Origin: Betaproteobacteria bacterium HGW-Betaproteobacteria-22
Lineage (GTDB): Bacteria; Pseudomonadota; Gammaproteobacteria; Burkholderiales; Methylophilaceae
Direction of reading: 5' to 3'
NCBI GenBank assembly: GCA_002842285.1
Contig: PHCJ01000002.1
Location: 124,001-188,000, forward strand
Length of the DNA: 64,000 nt
Part shown: piece after piece, positions 27,739 to 36,651 of the stretch
Position numbering within the stretch: the first letter of the stretch is position 1
Layout: each line of letters begins with the position of its first letter
The notes under the pieces: model-generated
What the model was told of the DNA's origin: nothing
Database searches by the model: none
The model's input: the letters and a program-made list of their open reading frames with translations, nothing else
Program-made: the position numbers and the translations under genes

Positions 27739-28600
27739 GTGCGGCCTCCTTGGTTTCAGCTAACACCGTGTCGCAGTAATCGCTATCTGAACACTGGTAA
27801 CGCTTGCTGCCATCTTCGTTAATATATTCATCCAGAAAGGAGTCTGTCGCACCGCAGCGTTCACATGGACGGCGATTGCCATGGGTATCGTTAAAACTTT
27901 CCACGCGGAACGGCACATCATCAAACGCCAATGGTTCGGCAATGGTGTGTGGTGGCACCGCATAAATTTTCTTTTCACGCCCGGCACCAAATAAAATCAA
28001 TGCCGGTGAATTGTTGAGCTTTGGCACATCCCAGCGCGGAATCGGCGATGGGTCAATGACATAATGCCCATTGATACGGGTTGGGTAACGGTGTGAAATG
28101 GTAATTTCATCAAACTTGACGATGTCTTCATACAATTTAACCAAGAGGCGCGCGTAATCTGCCTCGCCATGCATCACTTTGCGTTTGTCTTCTGAAGGCT
28201 CTACCACCACTAGCGGATCAGGATACGGCACTTGTAACACTAGCGTTTGATTAGGGGTAAGCGGCACTTCCGGAATGCGGTGGCGCGACTGAATCAGCGT
28301 CGCTTCATTCAAATGCGTGGTGGTATTCACCCCTGGGCAGGTCAGTTCAACAAACTGGCGCAAGTTCACCGCATTGACAGAATCATCAGAACCCTGATCA
28401 ATCACTTTCAAGGTTTCATCTGCGCCAATCAGTGAAAGCGTAATTTGTAGCCCGCCTGTACCAAATCCACGCCCCATCGGCATTTCACGCGATGAATACG
28501 GCACCTGATAGCCAGGGATAGAAATGGCTTTTAAGATAGATCGACGCACTTCTTTTTTCGCGTGCTCATCCATAAAGCCAAAGTTATAAGTCACACTCAT
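27731..28600 (-). CDS. phnJ: Alpha-D-ribose 1-methylphosphonate 5-phosphate C-P lyase
   Basis: 289 residues; the unusual radical-SAM enzyme that breaks the carbon-phosphorus bond. The iron-sulfur cysteines appear as CERC, then 20 residues on 'QCSDSDYC' (CX2C-X20-CX5C). The Gly-rich segment 'GYQVPYSSREMPMGRGFGTGG' near residue 33 contains the glycyl-radical region. It overlaps the phnI stop by 4 bases. Converts the ribosyl phosphonate to methane (or other alkane) and the 1,2-cyclic phosphate. Confidence 0.96.
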   Translation of the reverse strand: MSVTYNFGFMDEHAKKEVRRSILKAISIPGYQVPYSSREMPMGRGFGTGGLQITLSLIGADETLKVIDQGSDDSVNAVNLRQFVELTCPGVNTTTHLNEATLIQSRHRIPEVPLTPNQTLVLQVPYPDPLVVVEPSEDKRKVMHGEADYARLLVKLYEDIVKFDEITISHRYPTRINGHYVIDPSPIPRWDVPKLNNSPALILFGAGREKKIYAVPPHTIAEPLAFDDVPFRVESFNDTHGNRRPCERCGATDSFLDEYINEDGSKRYQCSDSDYCDTVLAETKEAAHA

Positions 28601-29721
28601 TGTGCATCTCCCATCTTGGTGTTGTTACTGTCTTCATGTTTTTGCTGGGTAGTACGCAATCTATCCATATCAGACTGAAAGGTAACGTAGTGCGGCATCT
28701 TGTAGTGCGAGGCAAATCCCATCGAATCCACGCCATCGACATGCAGCAACACAAATTCCGGGTCTTCAGAGGGGTTGCTTGCGCCGTCTTTCATGCCTTT
28801 TTGCAATGCGCGGTCTAAAATCGCCATGGCAATCGCTTTGACTTCGTTATGACCAAAACAGGCGCCATAACCCAGCGTAAATGTTGGTTTACCTTGATTG
28901 CTGTCATCTTCGTACATGGCCACCACTTCACATTCGGTCATTAATACTTCCCCAGCCTCAGTCAGTTCGCCCGTAATCGGGTGCGGTAGCATCACTGGCA
29001 AATACCCCACGCGCAGTTCGGCAATGGTCGGGTGCACATCACCGTAACCGCGCATGTTGGAATACGCTAAAGCCAGTAGCGAGCCTGTTTCAGCACGCGC
29101 CATGGTGGCTAATGCCGCTGAGCGTGGCACGGGGAAAATTAACGGTTCACGCGTGATGTCAAATGGCACATCCACACTTTCCTGCGCGGGTGGCAGTAAA
29201 CCTTCCTCACGTAACGCTTCTACCACTTTAGGAAAAGTATCCGGCAAATTAGACTCCGGTGTTTCTTCTAAAAACTGCCGCGCGATGTCACGAAATTTCT
29301 CAGGGGATTCATCGGTTAAATCCAAGCGCATCAGGCGCAGGGCATAATCATACGTAGGGCCTAACATCTGACCACCAGGAATATCCTTAAACGCCGATGA
29401 AATACGCCGAATCAAGCGCATTTTGCTGGTATCCTGTGCTTGTGTTTCCATCAAGCGCGGCATGGTGGAGCGATAAGCCCGCAAAGCAAACGCCGCCTCT
29501 AGTGTATCGCCCTGCGATTGCTTGATCGCGAGCGCGGCAAGTTTAGGATGATACAAGCCGCCTTCTGACACAATGCGTGAAGTCAGCAAACGCAACTGGT
29601 TTTCAATAGCGTCAATTGTCAGCGGCGTTCCTGAAGTGCCTTCACCGGCGCGTAAAGTTTCTAGTACATCCTCTGCCCCGCGTATGGCTTGCCCGCCCCC
29701 TTTAATCGCAACATAACCCAT
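28597..29721 (-). CDS. phnI: C-P lyase core subunit PhnI
   Basis: 374 residues. The N-terminus 'MGYVAIKGGGQAIRGAE' and the later 'RVGYLPVMLPHPITGE' and 'LGYGACFGHNEVKAIAMAILDRAL' are typical PhnI. It is the nucleosidase-like subunit that joins the phosphonate to the ribose of ATP with PhnG, PhnH and PhnL. AAGGAG precedes the ATG, inside the end of phnH. Confidence 0.96.
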   Translation of the reverse strand: MGYVAIKGGGQAIRGAEDVLETLRAGEGTSGTPLTIDAIENQLRLLTSRIVSEGGLYHPKLAALAIKQSQGDTLEAAFALRAYRSTMPRLMETQAQDTSKMRLIRRISSAFKDIPGGQMLGPTYDYALRLMRLDLTDESPEKFRDIARQFLEETPESNLPDTFPKVVEALREEGLLPPAQESVDVPFDITREPLIFPVPRSAALATMARAETGSLLALAYSNMRGYGDVHPTIAELRVGYLPVMLPHPITGELTEAGEVLMTECEVVAMYEDDSNQGKPTFTLGYGACFGHNEVKAIAMAILDRALQKGMKDGASNPSEDPEFVLLHVDGVDSMGFASHYKMPHYVTFQSDMDRLRTTQQKHEDSNNTKMGDAQ

Positions 29722-29724
29722 AAT

Positions 29725-30273
29725 TTATGCTCCTTTTATGCTTGTTGTACGCGGTAAGGCCAGCACTTTTCTGCCAGCCAGCAATAGGATGTCCACGCCC
29801 ATCGGAAATGCTGCATTCCAGCTTTCACGCGCATCCAGCCATGCAGGGTTCAAGCCCTGCAATGCAATGTTGCGGACGCCATCAATACCCGGACCTGACA
29901 ACGTGTAAGCATTGCCTTCACTGACAGACGTAATCGCAAGTAGCAGCGTAGCGCCCCCTTCAGGTGATTCCAGCGTGCCAAGACTAGGCGCAAAAGCAGG
30001 CACTTGTGCACCATCTGCAAGCACGAAATGTGCGGTTTCAGGCGTGGCAGTGACTGTTTCCAAACGCGTATAATCCAATGCAGGAATCAGGCCATGCACG
30101 TCTGCTAATGAAGTCGCGCCATCAAGTAGCGTAGCCAATGTGAGCAGCAAAGCATCATCAGAGAGTGTTTCAATTTGCCCTGGGTTGGCAAACGCCTGCA
30201 TCAACTGACGGTATGCCTGCTGCTGCGTATGTGGCTGCCATACTGAGGGGATGGTGGTGGCAAGGTTACTCAT
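29725..30273 (-). CDS. phnH: C-P lyase core subunit PhnH
   Basis: 182 residues. 'QQAYRQLMQAFANPGQIETL' near residue 20 and 'LSGPGIDGVRNIALQGL' late in the chain are PhnH hallmarks (a fold related to PLP-dependent transferases but without the cofactor). It binds PhnG, I and J in the core. Start is the ATG that overlaps the phnG stop by 8 bases; the ORF-track extension lies in phnG. Confidence 0.94.
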   Translation of the reverse strand: MSNLATTIPSVWQPHTQQQAYRQLMQAFANPGQIETLSDDALLLTLATLLDGATSLADVHGLIPALDYTRLETVTATPETAHFVLADGAQVPAFAPSLGTLESPEGGATLLLAITSVSEGNAYTLSGPGIDGVRNIALQGLNPAWLDARESWNAAFPMGVDILLLAGRKVLALPRTTSIKGA

Positions 30274-30751
30274 CTGCGTCCTCCTCTTCAGCACTGCTGA
30301 GTAGTGAGAAATCAACACGGGTGCGTGCCAGCATTTTTTTGCGACTGGATTGTTGCGCTGTGAGCACCGTTAGGCCACGCGCCAACAGCTGCGTCACCAG
30401 CTCATGCCCGGTTAATTTTGCACTCACTACCGCATCCATAATCGCAATGGCGCGGGCAAGACCTGCTTCACTGTGCATGATTTGTGCCGCACCCTCGGTG
30501 CGGTTCTGCTGCGCATCGGTGAGTACCACGTGCGCCGTTGCCAGCGGAATTTCCCCTAAAAAATAGCCATCTTGCAACGCACTATCTTTTAGCTGCATCA
30601 ATCCCAAGCCAGCCTGTGGTAGCTTGATGTCTTCTATGCGGTAATGTTCAGCAAAACTTGCTGCGGTGGTCATCACCTCGTCTTCCGGCAACGCCATCAG
30701 CAGTCTCGGCAACTGTGTGCGCTGATGCTTTATATCTAATGTCTGATTCAT
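30266..30751 (-). CDS. phnG: C-P lyase core subunit PhnG
   Basis: 161 residues. The pattern 'RLLMALPEDEV', 'LPQAGLGLMQLKDSALQDGYFLGEIPLATAHV' and 'GYALARA'-like 'AGLARAIAIMDAV' mark PhnG. It is the first of the tightly overlapping phnGHIJKLMNP run and is 109 bases from phnE, so this gap may hold its own control site. GAGAG lies 6 bases before the ATG. Confidence 0.94.
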   Translation of the reverse strand: MNQTLDIKHQRTQLPRLLMALPEDEVMTTAASFAEHYRIEDIKLPQAGLGLMQLKDSALQDGYFLGEIPLATAHVVLTDAQQNRTEGAAQIMHSEAGLARAIAIMDAVVSAKLTGHELVTQLLARGLTVLTAQQSSRKKMLARTRVDFSLLSSAEEEDADE

Positions 30752-30760
30752 CTTTTTCTC

Positions 30761-30782
30761 TCGGTATGGATGTCTAGATAAG
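30761..30782. promoter_or_regulatory. Possible PhnF operator before phnG
   Basis: Minus-strand 'CTTATCTAGACATCCATAC' nearly repeats the sequence over the phnF start (34493-34511). The shared core is ATCTAGACAT around palindromic TCTAGA. It lies about 10 bases before phnG. Assignment to PhnF is inference from position. Confidence 0.45.
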
Positions 30783-30797
30783 TGACGCGATGTTGAA

Positions 30798-30817
30798 TCC
30801 CGCGCTCATTTGCGGGA
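30798..30817. other. Small hairpin in the phnE-phnG gap
   Basis: TCCCGC and GCGGGA pair across an 8-base loop. No T-run follows on either strand, so it may stabilise an mRNA end or attenuate rather than terminate. Confidence 0.4.
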
Positions 30818-30860
30818 CGCACGCATATAGAACTTCCTAATCTTGTTTAAATAAGCCTAT

Positions 30861-31886
30861 TTAAATAAGCTTGGCTCTCAGCCTTGCTGAAAACTGATCC
30901 AGCAGAAACACCACAATAAAAATAGCAATCAAAATAGTCGCTACATGGTCGTACTGAAACATGTCAAAACGCCCTTTCAGTTCCTGCCCAATCCCGCCTG
31001 CACCGACCAAACCAATCACCGTTGCCATGCGCACGTTACGGTCCAGAATGTACAGCGTGTAGGCAATGTATTGCGGCACCACTTGCGGCATCACGCCGTA
31101 CCACAACGTTTTAAGCTTGCCTGCACCAATCGCTTCAAGCGCTTCTTGTGGTTTTTTGTCTGCGTTTTCAATGTCTTCTGCGTAAAACTTGCCCAAAAAA
31201 CCAGCGGCATGCAGCCCCAGCGCCAGCACACCGGCAATCGGGCCAAAACCGTAGGCCAGCACCAAAAACAAAGCCACAATCAGTTCTGGCATGGAACGCA
31301 ACAAACTAATCGTGCCGCGTGCCAGCGTGTAGGTGAACTTGTTGTAGGTATAGTTACGCGCTGCATACCAGGCCAGTGGAATTGAAAGCACTACAGAAAA
31401 CAGCGTACCCCAAATGGCAATTTCAATAGTTTCGAGCATTTTGATAAATACCATCCACAAATAGCCCAGTGGCTTGACCAGCACTTCTACCTGCTCGCGC
31501 TGCTCTTCCAACTGCAACGTGTCGGTATTAAGTTTCTGTTCAACACGCTCATGGGTTTTTATACTGGCTAAAAATGGCAGATTGTTGCGGTCTAAATCCG
31601 TTAATCTGGCCACTTCTTCTTCAGTGCCTAACGCAGGTGGCCACATGGATTCACCCACGCGTGACAGCCCACGTACCACTTGTGAGTCATCAGCAAGCCC
31701 CACCACATTGCCTACCGCCTGACCCGTCATCACCACCATCTTGTCCATCTCGGTGCGATGCCCGGTAAACAGCAGCACCGCAAGCAAGATAATGAGCAAT
31801 AACAAGTGTTTCGCACGATAAGGCTGATCCAGATGCCAGTCTAACGTTGTACCCTGAGCAGGCACGGGAATCGGTTTAATATCCAT
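30861..31886 (-). CDS. phnE: Phosphonate ABC transporter permease
   Basis: About 341 residues with an N-terminal membrane helix ('HLLLLIILLAVLLFTG'), a periplasmic stretch to about 130, and then the BPD_transp_1 domain with the EAA loop 'EALEAIGAGKLKTLWYGVMPQ'. It forms the membrane channel with PhnC and PhnD. Three ATGs in a row follow the phnC stop; AAAGGG fits the third best. Longer N-terminus than E. coli PhnE, as in many proteobacteria. Confidence 0.93.
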   Translation of the reverse strand: MDIKPIPVPAQGTTLDWHLDQPYRAKHLLLLIILLAVLLFTGHRTEMDKMVVMTGQAVGNVVGLADDSQVVRGLSRVGESMWPPALGTEEEVARLTDLDRNNLPFLASIKTHERVEQKLNTDTLQLEEQREQVEVLVKPLGYLWMVFIKMLETIEIAIWGTLFSVVLSIPLAWYAARNYTYNKFTYTLARGTISLLRSMPELIVALFLVLAYGFGPIAGVLALGLHAAGFLGKFYAEDIENADKKPQEALEAIGAGKLKTLWYGVMPQVVPQYIAYTLYILDRNVRMATVIGLVGAGGIGQELKGRFDMFQYDHVATILIAIFIVVFLLDQFSARLRAKLI

Positions 31887-31896
31887 CATCATCCCT

Positions 31897-32700
31897 TTAT
31901 GCTGCAACCAACTGCGGTTGCAATGCATCTAGTTCTGCTTCCACCTCGGTCGCGGGATGGTCTTCCCACTGCGCACCATGGTATAAAGCCTCCACACGCT
32001 CATCGGTAAATTCTTCCGGCGTGCCATCAAACACAATCCTGCCATCTCGCATGCCTACAATGCGGTCACCAAATTCACGCGCCAAATCCACCTGATGCAA
32101 ACTGCACAGCACGGTAGCGTTGCGCTCACGCGCAGCATCACGAATCAAACTTAAAATTTCACGTGAGATTTTTGGATCCAGACTTGCCACAGGCTCATCT
32201 GCCAGCACCACTTCAGGGTCCAGCATAAAGGCGCGTGCAACGCCAACTCGTTGCTGCTGACCGCCGGATAACTCACCCGCACGTCGCTGCACGTGCTTTG
32301 GCGTCAAGCCCACTCGCTCAAGCAATGCGCAAGCCTTGGCACGGTGTTCAGGTGTAAACCAGCCTAATATTGCGCGTCCGGTTGAAACTACAGGCAGCAA
32401 ACCTGCCAGTACATTGGCCGCCACACTCATACGCAGTGTTAAATTAAAGTGCTGATGTATCATCGCAACGCGCTGGCGTAATGTACGCGCCGTTGCGGAT
32501 GTGAGTGTGACGCCATCAATCACCACCTCGCCATTGGTCGGCTGCATCAAACCATTCACGGCACGCAGTAATGTAGATTTACCAGCACCGGATGGCCCTA
32601 AAATGACACAGAACTGTCCTTTGGGAATCGTGACATTGACGTCAGATAGTGCAGCGGTACCGTCAGGCCATTTCTTTGATATTGCTTTAAATTCAATCAT
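31897..32700 (-). CDS. phnC: Phosphonate ABC transporter ATPase
   Basis: 267 residues. Walker A 'LGPSGAGKSTLLRA', signature 'LSGGQQQRVGVARA' and Walker B 'VVLADEPVASLDP' are intact. The C-terminal extension is Ala/Glu-rich. It powers import of phosphonate bound to PhnD. Only 4-10 bases separate it from phnE. Confidence 0.94.
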   Translation of the reverse strand: MIEFKAISKKWPDGTAALSDVNVTIPKGQFCVILGPSGAGKSTLLRAVNGLMQPTNGEVVIDGVTLTSATARTLRQRVAMIHQHFNLTLRMSVAANVLAGLLPVVSTGRAILGWFTPEHRAKACALLERVGLTPKHVQRRAGELSGGQQQRVGVARAFMLDPEVVLADEPVASLDPKISREILSLIRDAARERNATVLCSLHQVDLAREFGDRIVGMRDGRIVFDGTPEEFTDERVEALYHGAQWEDHPATEVEAELDALQPQLVAA

Positions 32701-32763
32701 GTTGCTCTCCTACAAAATAGAGATGACAAAAAGTTTGCCATCCCTTGAATTGACAACCTACTA

Positions 32764-33696
32764 CTAGCGTTTACCTGCTTTTTGCATGATGTCAGCCTTA
32801 ACTTGGTCAGTCACGGTTTCAAACATCTTGCCTGTTTCAGCCATTTGTTTTTCACTCACCACAGCGGTATAGCCATCCACCTTACCGCCGCCGTAACCAC
32901 GGATTTGGTCTTTCGTGATGCCTGGGAAGTTTGCGATATTACTGAAGGCAAATTTCAATTTGGATTTCAGGTTTTTATCTAAATCTGGATGCACTGCCAA
33001 TGGCGGCTGCGGGATAGGGTTACTTTTTACGACCACTTTAATTTTGCTCGGATCAATTGCTTTTTGGTTGACAGCCTTTTCATAGGAATCAAAAGAAGCC
33101 CCCCCTGCATCAACCAGTCCCTCAGCTAAGGCCTTAAGCACATTGGCATGACTGCCTGCTAAATTAATGACTGCGGCATCTTGTGCTGGATTTACGCCGG
33201 CAGCCAGCATCATGGCAACAGGCACATTAAAACTAGAGGTAGAGTTCACATCACCCAAAGCAATTCTTTTGCCTTTAAGATCAGCGATGCTATTAATGTT
33301 GGCATCTTTGCGTGCAAAAATACCTGAGTAGTAGACAGATTCACCATGCTTCACTGCAACTGCCAGCAACTCTGCACATCCACGATTGTGCGCCTGCAAA
33401 TAAGACGCAGGACCATACCAGGCAATATCAGCCGCACCGTTGCACATGGCCTCCACTACAGCGCCATAGCTTTGGCCAACCTTAATATCAAACTTAATGT
33501 TGTAGAACTTGGAAATTGCATCAAAAATAGGCTGAAAATCCTTTTTAGTCCCATCTTCAGTGCCACCATCGGCAGGAATCAGAATCACACGCAATGGTTT
33601 TTCTGCACTGCCGTCGTTTTGCGCTGCCATGGCTGGTGTAGCAATATTTACTAGCAAAGCTGCTGTCATGGCTGATAATAATTTTCTGAGTTTCAT
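32764..33696 (-). CDS. phnD: Phosphonate-binding periplasmic protein
   Basis: 310 residues; signal peptide 'MKLRKLLSAMTAALLV...MAA' then the phosphonate-binding fold: 'LRVILIPADGGTEDG', 'GQSYGAVVEAMCNGAADIAWYGPASYL' and 'FGDVNS'-like 'IALGDVNSTSSFNVP'. It delivers phosphonates to PhnCE. AGGAG lies 8 bases before the ATG; the ORF-track start ten codons earlier is a TTG in the leader. Confidence 0.94.
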   Translation of the reverse strand: MKLRKLLSAMTAALLVNIATPAMAAQNDGSAEKPLRVILIPADGGTEDGTKKDFQPIFDAISKFYNIKFDIKVGQSYGAVVEAMCNGAADIAWYGPASYLQAHNRGCAELLAVAVKHGESVYYSGIFARKDANINSIADLKGKRIALGDVNSTSSFNVPVAMMLAAGVNPAQDAAVINLAGSHANVLKALAEGLVDAGGASFDSYEKAVNQKAIDPSKIKVVVKSNPIPQPPLAVHPDLDKNLKSKLKFAFSNIANFPGITKDQIRGYGGGKVDGYTAVVSEKQMAETGKMFETVTDQVKADIMQKAGKR

Positions 33697-33765
33697 TACA
33701 TTGACTCCTAAGGTTTTAATAAACAAACATTAATAAATAAAGTACTAATACAAATAAAAAACAAC

Positions 33766-34497
33766 TTACGGGCGAATACGTAACTGAATACGATCCGCTC
33801 GAAAACGGGTTAAAGCATATTCCATGGGAATCTCTGGCTTTTCTGCGTTCACATTCACGCTCTTTACACGCAGCACCGCCTGGTGCTGCGGCATATTGAG
33901 CAATCTCGCATCGTCACCCAGCGGCATGCTGGCGGTCACAAGGCTTTCTGAACGGCGCAGATTAACTTGATAACGTGTGCTGATATACGCGTGCAAAGAG
34001 CCGCCTGCATAGGCCTCCAACGCATCAGAAAAATAAACTTCAGGTAAAAAATGCGATATCAGACAATATGGACGCTCGTCCACCAGACGCAGTGTTTCCA
34101 TCCACACCACAGATGCGCCCTCTTTGAGCTTAAGGCGCGCTGCAACGCCGCCATGAGCGGGAATAACAAGCTTACGCAAGATGCGAGTCGTGGCCGACAT
34201 ACCTTCAGCTTCCAGCTGCTCGGTAAAGCGCGTACGCTCACCAAGGGCATAATCCATGGCCGCATCCAATACGCGTGTACCCTTGCCATGCTGACGCTCC
34301 ACCACACCAGCATGGACAATCTCATCAATAGCACGGCGAACGGTATGGCGATTCACGCCAAAACGCGCTGCCAATTCTGCTTCTGAGGGTAGATATTCAC
34401 CCAGACGATAAAGCTGGCCAATTTCCGCCAGCAAAGAGCGGGCTATCTGGCTATAAACCGCTTCACCGTTATGTCGATTAATCGCAAATAAACTCAT
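33766..34497 (-). CDS. phnF: GntR-family phosphonate regulator with UTRA domain
   Basis: 243 residues. Residues about 10-75 form a winged helix ('LPSEAELAARFGVNRHTVRRAIDEIV') and about 95-238 a UTRA ligand-binding domain ('RKLVIPAHGGVAARLKLKEGASVVW'). PhnF proteins repress phn genes and respond to phosphonate-related ligands or phosphate status. It is the first gene of the cluster, 69 bases before phnD, so it likely controls its own operon. Confidence 0.92.
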   Translation of the reverse strand: MSLFAINRHNGEAVYSQIARSLLAEIGQLYRLGEYLPSEAELAARFGVNRHTVRRAIDEIVHAGVVERQHGKGTRVLDAAMDYALGERTRFTEQLEAEGMSATTRILRKLVIPAHGGVAARLKLKEGASVVWMETLRLVDERPYCLISHFLPEVYFSDALEAYAGGSLHAYISTRYQVNLRRSESLVTASMPLGDDARLLNMPQHQAVLRVKSVNVNAEKPEIPMEYALTRFRADRIQLRIRP

Positions 34498-34511
34498 CTA
34501 GACATGCCTAC
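34493..34511. promoter_or_regulatory. Possible PhnF operator over the phnF start
   Basis: Plus-strand 'CTCATCTAGACATGCCTAC' matches the site before phnG at 15 of 18-19 positions, with identical core ATCTAGACAT. It overlaps the phnF start codon, fitting autoregulation by a repressor. Inference only. Confidence 0.45.
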
Positions 34512-34566
34512 AACATTGAATAGGTGTCACTTTAGAGAGCTAATGCGTCAATGAGATGAATGAAAT

Positions 34567-34584
34567 ATGAAGTTTTTTTGACAA
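34567..34584 (-). promoter_or_regulatory. Weak Pho-box-like site upstream of phnF
   Basis: Minus-strand 'TTGTCAAAAAAACTTCAT' matches the Pho box at about 13 of 18 positions; the first half is good and the second degenerate. It is 70 bases before phnF, a fitting place. Confidence 0.4.
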
Positions 34585-34650
34585 GCACTCGAAACTTAAA
34601 AGTTTTCAGGAAATAAAAAGAGATTCCACAAATTAAGATTCATACGATTG

Positions 34651-34693
34651 TCACATTGAGTTGCTAGCTTTAGCACTCAATCAGCAATGTGAG
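34651..34693 (+). promoter_or_regulatory. Stem-loop over the ribosome binding site of the EAL-GGDEF gene
   Basis: TCACA-TTGAG-TGCTA on the left can pair with TAGCA-CTCAA-TGTGA on the right around a 4-base loop, with small bulges. The right arm runs into GTGAG, the likely Shine-Dalgarno, 7-8 bases before the ATG, so folding could limit translation. Confidence 0.5.
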
Positions 34694-34700
34694 TTAAATC

Positions 34701-36497
34701 ATGAAACATAACGTCGCGCAATTTAACCAGGCAAGCGTACTAAAAAACACCATGGACCCGATTGCAGGTCAATTGCGTGAGATTATTGACAATCAGCGAC
34801 TAAGCGCCGTGTTTCAGCCGATTATTGTCATCAAAACCGGTGAGATACTGGGGCATGAAGGGTTGATACGCGGGCCCGCCGATAGCGCATTGCACTCACC
34901 ACTCAAGTTGTTTAATACCGCAAGAACCCATAACATGGTGGCGGAGGTGGAGTATTTGGCGAGGCGTGAAGTGTTACAGTCATTCTATAAACTCTCAGGC
35001 CTTGGTAAGGTTTTTCTCAACATCAGTCCGGACGTACTCACCAACCCTAATTCCAAGGTGGGGGAAACACTTAAATATGTCGAAGAAATCGGCCTAAGCC
35101 CGCAGCAGGTGGTGATAGAGCTTACAGAAAACGCGGCCACAACCGACTATCAAATATTAAGGGATGCTTCACACTATTACCGTGCCATGGGGTTTGAGAT
35201 TGCAATTGACGATCTGGGTGAAGGCTTCTCCGGACTTCGCATGTGGTCAGAACTGCGACCCAATTATGTCAAAATTGACCAGCACTTTATCCAGGGCATC
35301 AATCACGATCCACTGAAGCTGCAATTCGTACGTTCAATTCAGGAGATTGCCAACAAATCCGGCGCTCGCATCATTGCGGAAGGCATAGAAACAGAACAGG
35401 AACTCATCGCAATCAGAGAAATAGGCATTGCCTTTGGACAGGGCTATTACATCACACGCCCACAAACACAACCCATCAGAGAAATTCCACCGCATGTAAA
35501 ACAATCACTTGGCACTAAAAATATGAATCAAACTTACTGCATTGGCAAAAAAGTAACCGTAGAAAATTTAATGAAACAGGTGCCATGCATATCACCTGAA
35601 ATTTCAAATGATTTGGTACTCAAGCAATTTGAGCTCATGCCGGAAGTCAACGCCATACCGGTAGTTAAAGATGGCTGGCCCATCGGCATTATTGGCCGTC
35701 ATTACATCACGAGCCTGTTTTCCAAACGCTACTACCGGGAGCTCTATGGCAAAAGCCCGTGCGAAATCATCATGGACAGCAGGCCTGTCATTATTGATAA
35801 ATCGGCAAGTCTGCAAGATATCAGCGAACTTATTCTACAAAGTGACCCGCATTACCTTTCCGTTGGCTTTATTGTGACAGACAACGGCTACTACAGAGGC
35901 ATGGGTAGCGGACATGATTTACTGCGCCTATTTACGCAAATGCAGTTAAGTGAAGCACGTTACGCCAACCCATTAACGCTTCTGCCTGGCAATGTGCCGA
36001 TTAATGAACACATAACAGAACTGCTGAGCGCTCATGTGCCGTTTGTTACCTGTTATTTCGATTTAGACTTTTTTAAGCCATTTAATGATGTACACGGCTA
36101 CAAAAAAGGGGATGACGTGATTCAACTGCTAGGTACCCTGCTTAAAGAAAACTGCGCCAAAGACATCGACTTTATTGGCCATATTGGCGGTGATGATTTT
36201 ATCGTACTATTTCAAAGTCAGGATTGGGAACAGCGCTGTAACGCCATCATGGCAAGATTTTCAGAAGTGGTAAAATGGTTTTATACCGAAGAACAACGCC
36301 AGAATAACGGCATGGAAGTAGAAGACCGCACCGGCAACAGTACATTCCAGCCACTTGTCAGCATCTCCATCGGTGCTGTGATTACTCAGCACGGGCAGTT
36401 TAACTCCCCGCATGATGTATCCAGCGCTGCGTCCCTAGCCAAAAAACAAGCCAAAAAAATTGCAGGAAACGCAATATTTATTGAACGCCGTCAGTAA
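34701..36497 (+). CDS. EAL-CBS-GGDEF cyclic di-GMP signalling protein
   Basis: 598 residues, no membrane segment. The EAL phosphodiesterase domain (about 20-265) keeps the catalytic pattern: 'EGLIRG', 'NISPDVL', 'ELTENAA', 'DDLGEGFSGL', 'VKIDQHFI', 'EGIETEQE' and 'GQGYY'. A CBS pair occupies about 285-400. The C-terminal GGDEF domain has 'YFDLDFFKPFNDVHGYKKGDDVI' and an altered active loop 'GGDDF' (Asp for Glu), with no RxxD inhibitory site in front. It probably degrades c-di-GMP, with the GGDEF part regulatory or weakly active. Stands alone, divergent from phnF. Confidence 0.92.
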   Translation: MKHNVAQFNQASVLKNTMDPIAGQLREIIDNQRLSAVFQPIIVIKTGEILGHEGLIRGPADSALHSPLKLFNTARTHNMVAEVEYLARREVLQSFYKLSGLGKVFLNISPDVLTNPNSKVGETLKYVEEIGLSPQQVVIELTENAATTDYQILRDASHYYRAMGFEIAIDDLGEGFSGLRMWSELRPNYVKIDQHFIQGINHDPLKLQFVRSIQEIANKSGARIIAEGIETEQELIAIREIGIAFGQGYYITRPQTQPIREIPPHVKQSLGTKNMNQTYCIGKKVTVENLMKQVPCISPEISNDLVLKQFELMPEVNAIPVVKDGWPIGIIGRHYITSLFSKRYYRELYGKSPCEIIMDSRPVIIDKSASLQDISELILQSDPHYLSVGFIVTDNGYYRGMGSGHDLLRLFTQMQLSEARYANPLTLLPGNVPINEHITELLSAHVPFVTCYFDLDFFKPFNDVHGYKKGDDVIQLLGTLLKENCAKDIDFIGHIGGDDFIVLFQSQDWEQRCNAIMARFSEVVKWFYTEEQRQNNGMEVEDRTGNSTFQPLVSISIGAVITQHGQFNSPHDVSSAASLAKKQAKKIAGNAIFIERRQ

Positions 36498-36651
36498 AGT
36501 GCGGCATTGCGTGTCAACCATGACTTCAGATTAGCGTTATCTTCAAACAAGTAACAACATATTCTATAAATCAGTATTTAGCATTTTTTGCTTTATAATA
36601 TGGCGTTGTTTAAATAACCATCTCAACCTTGAGAAATCTGGAGAAAAATGA

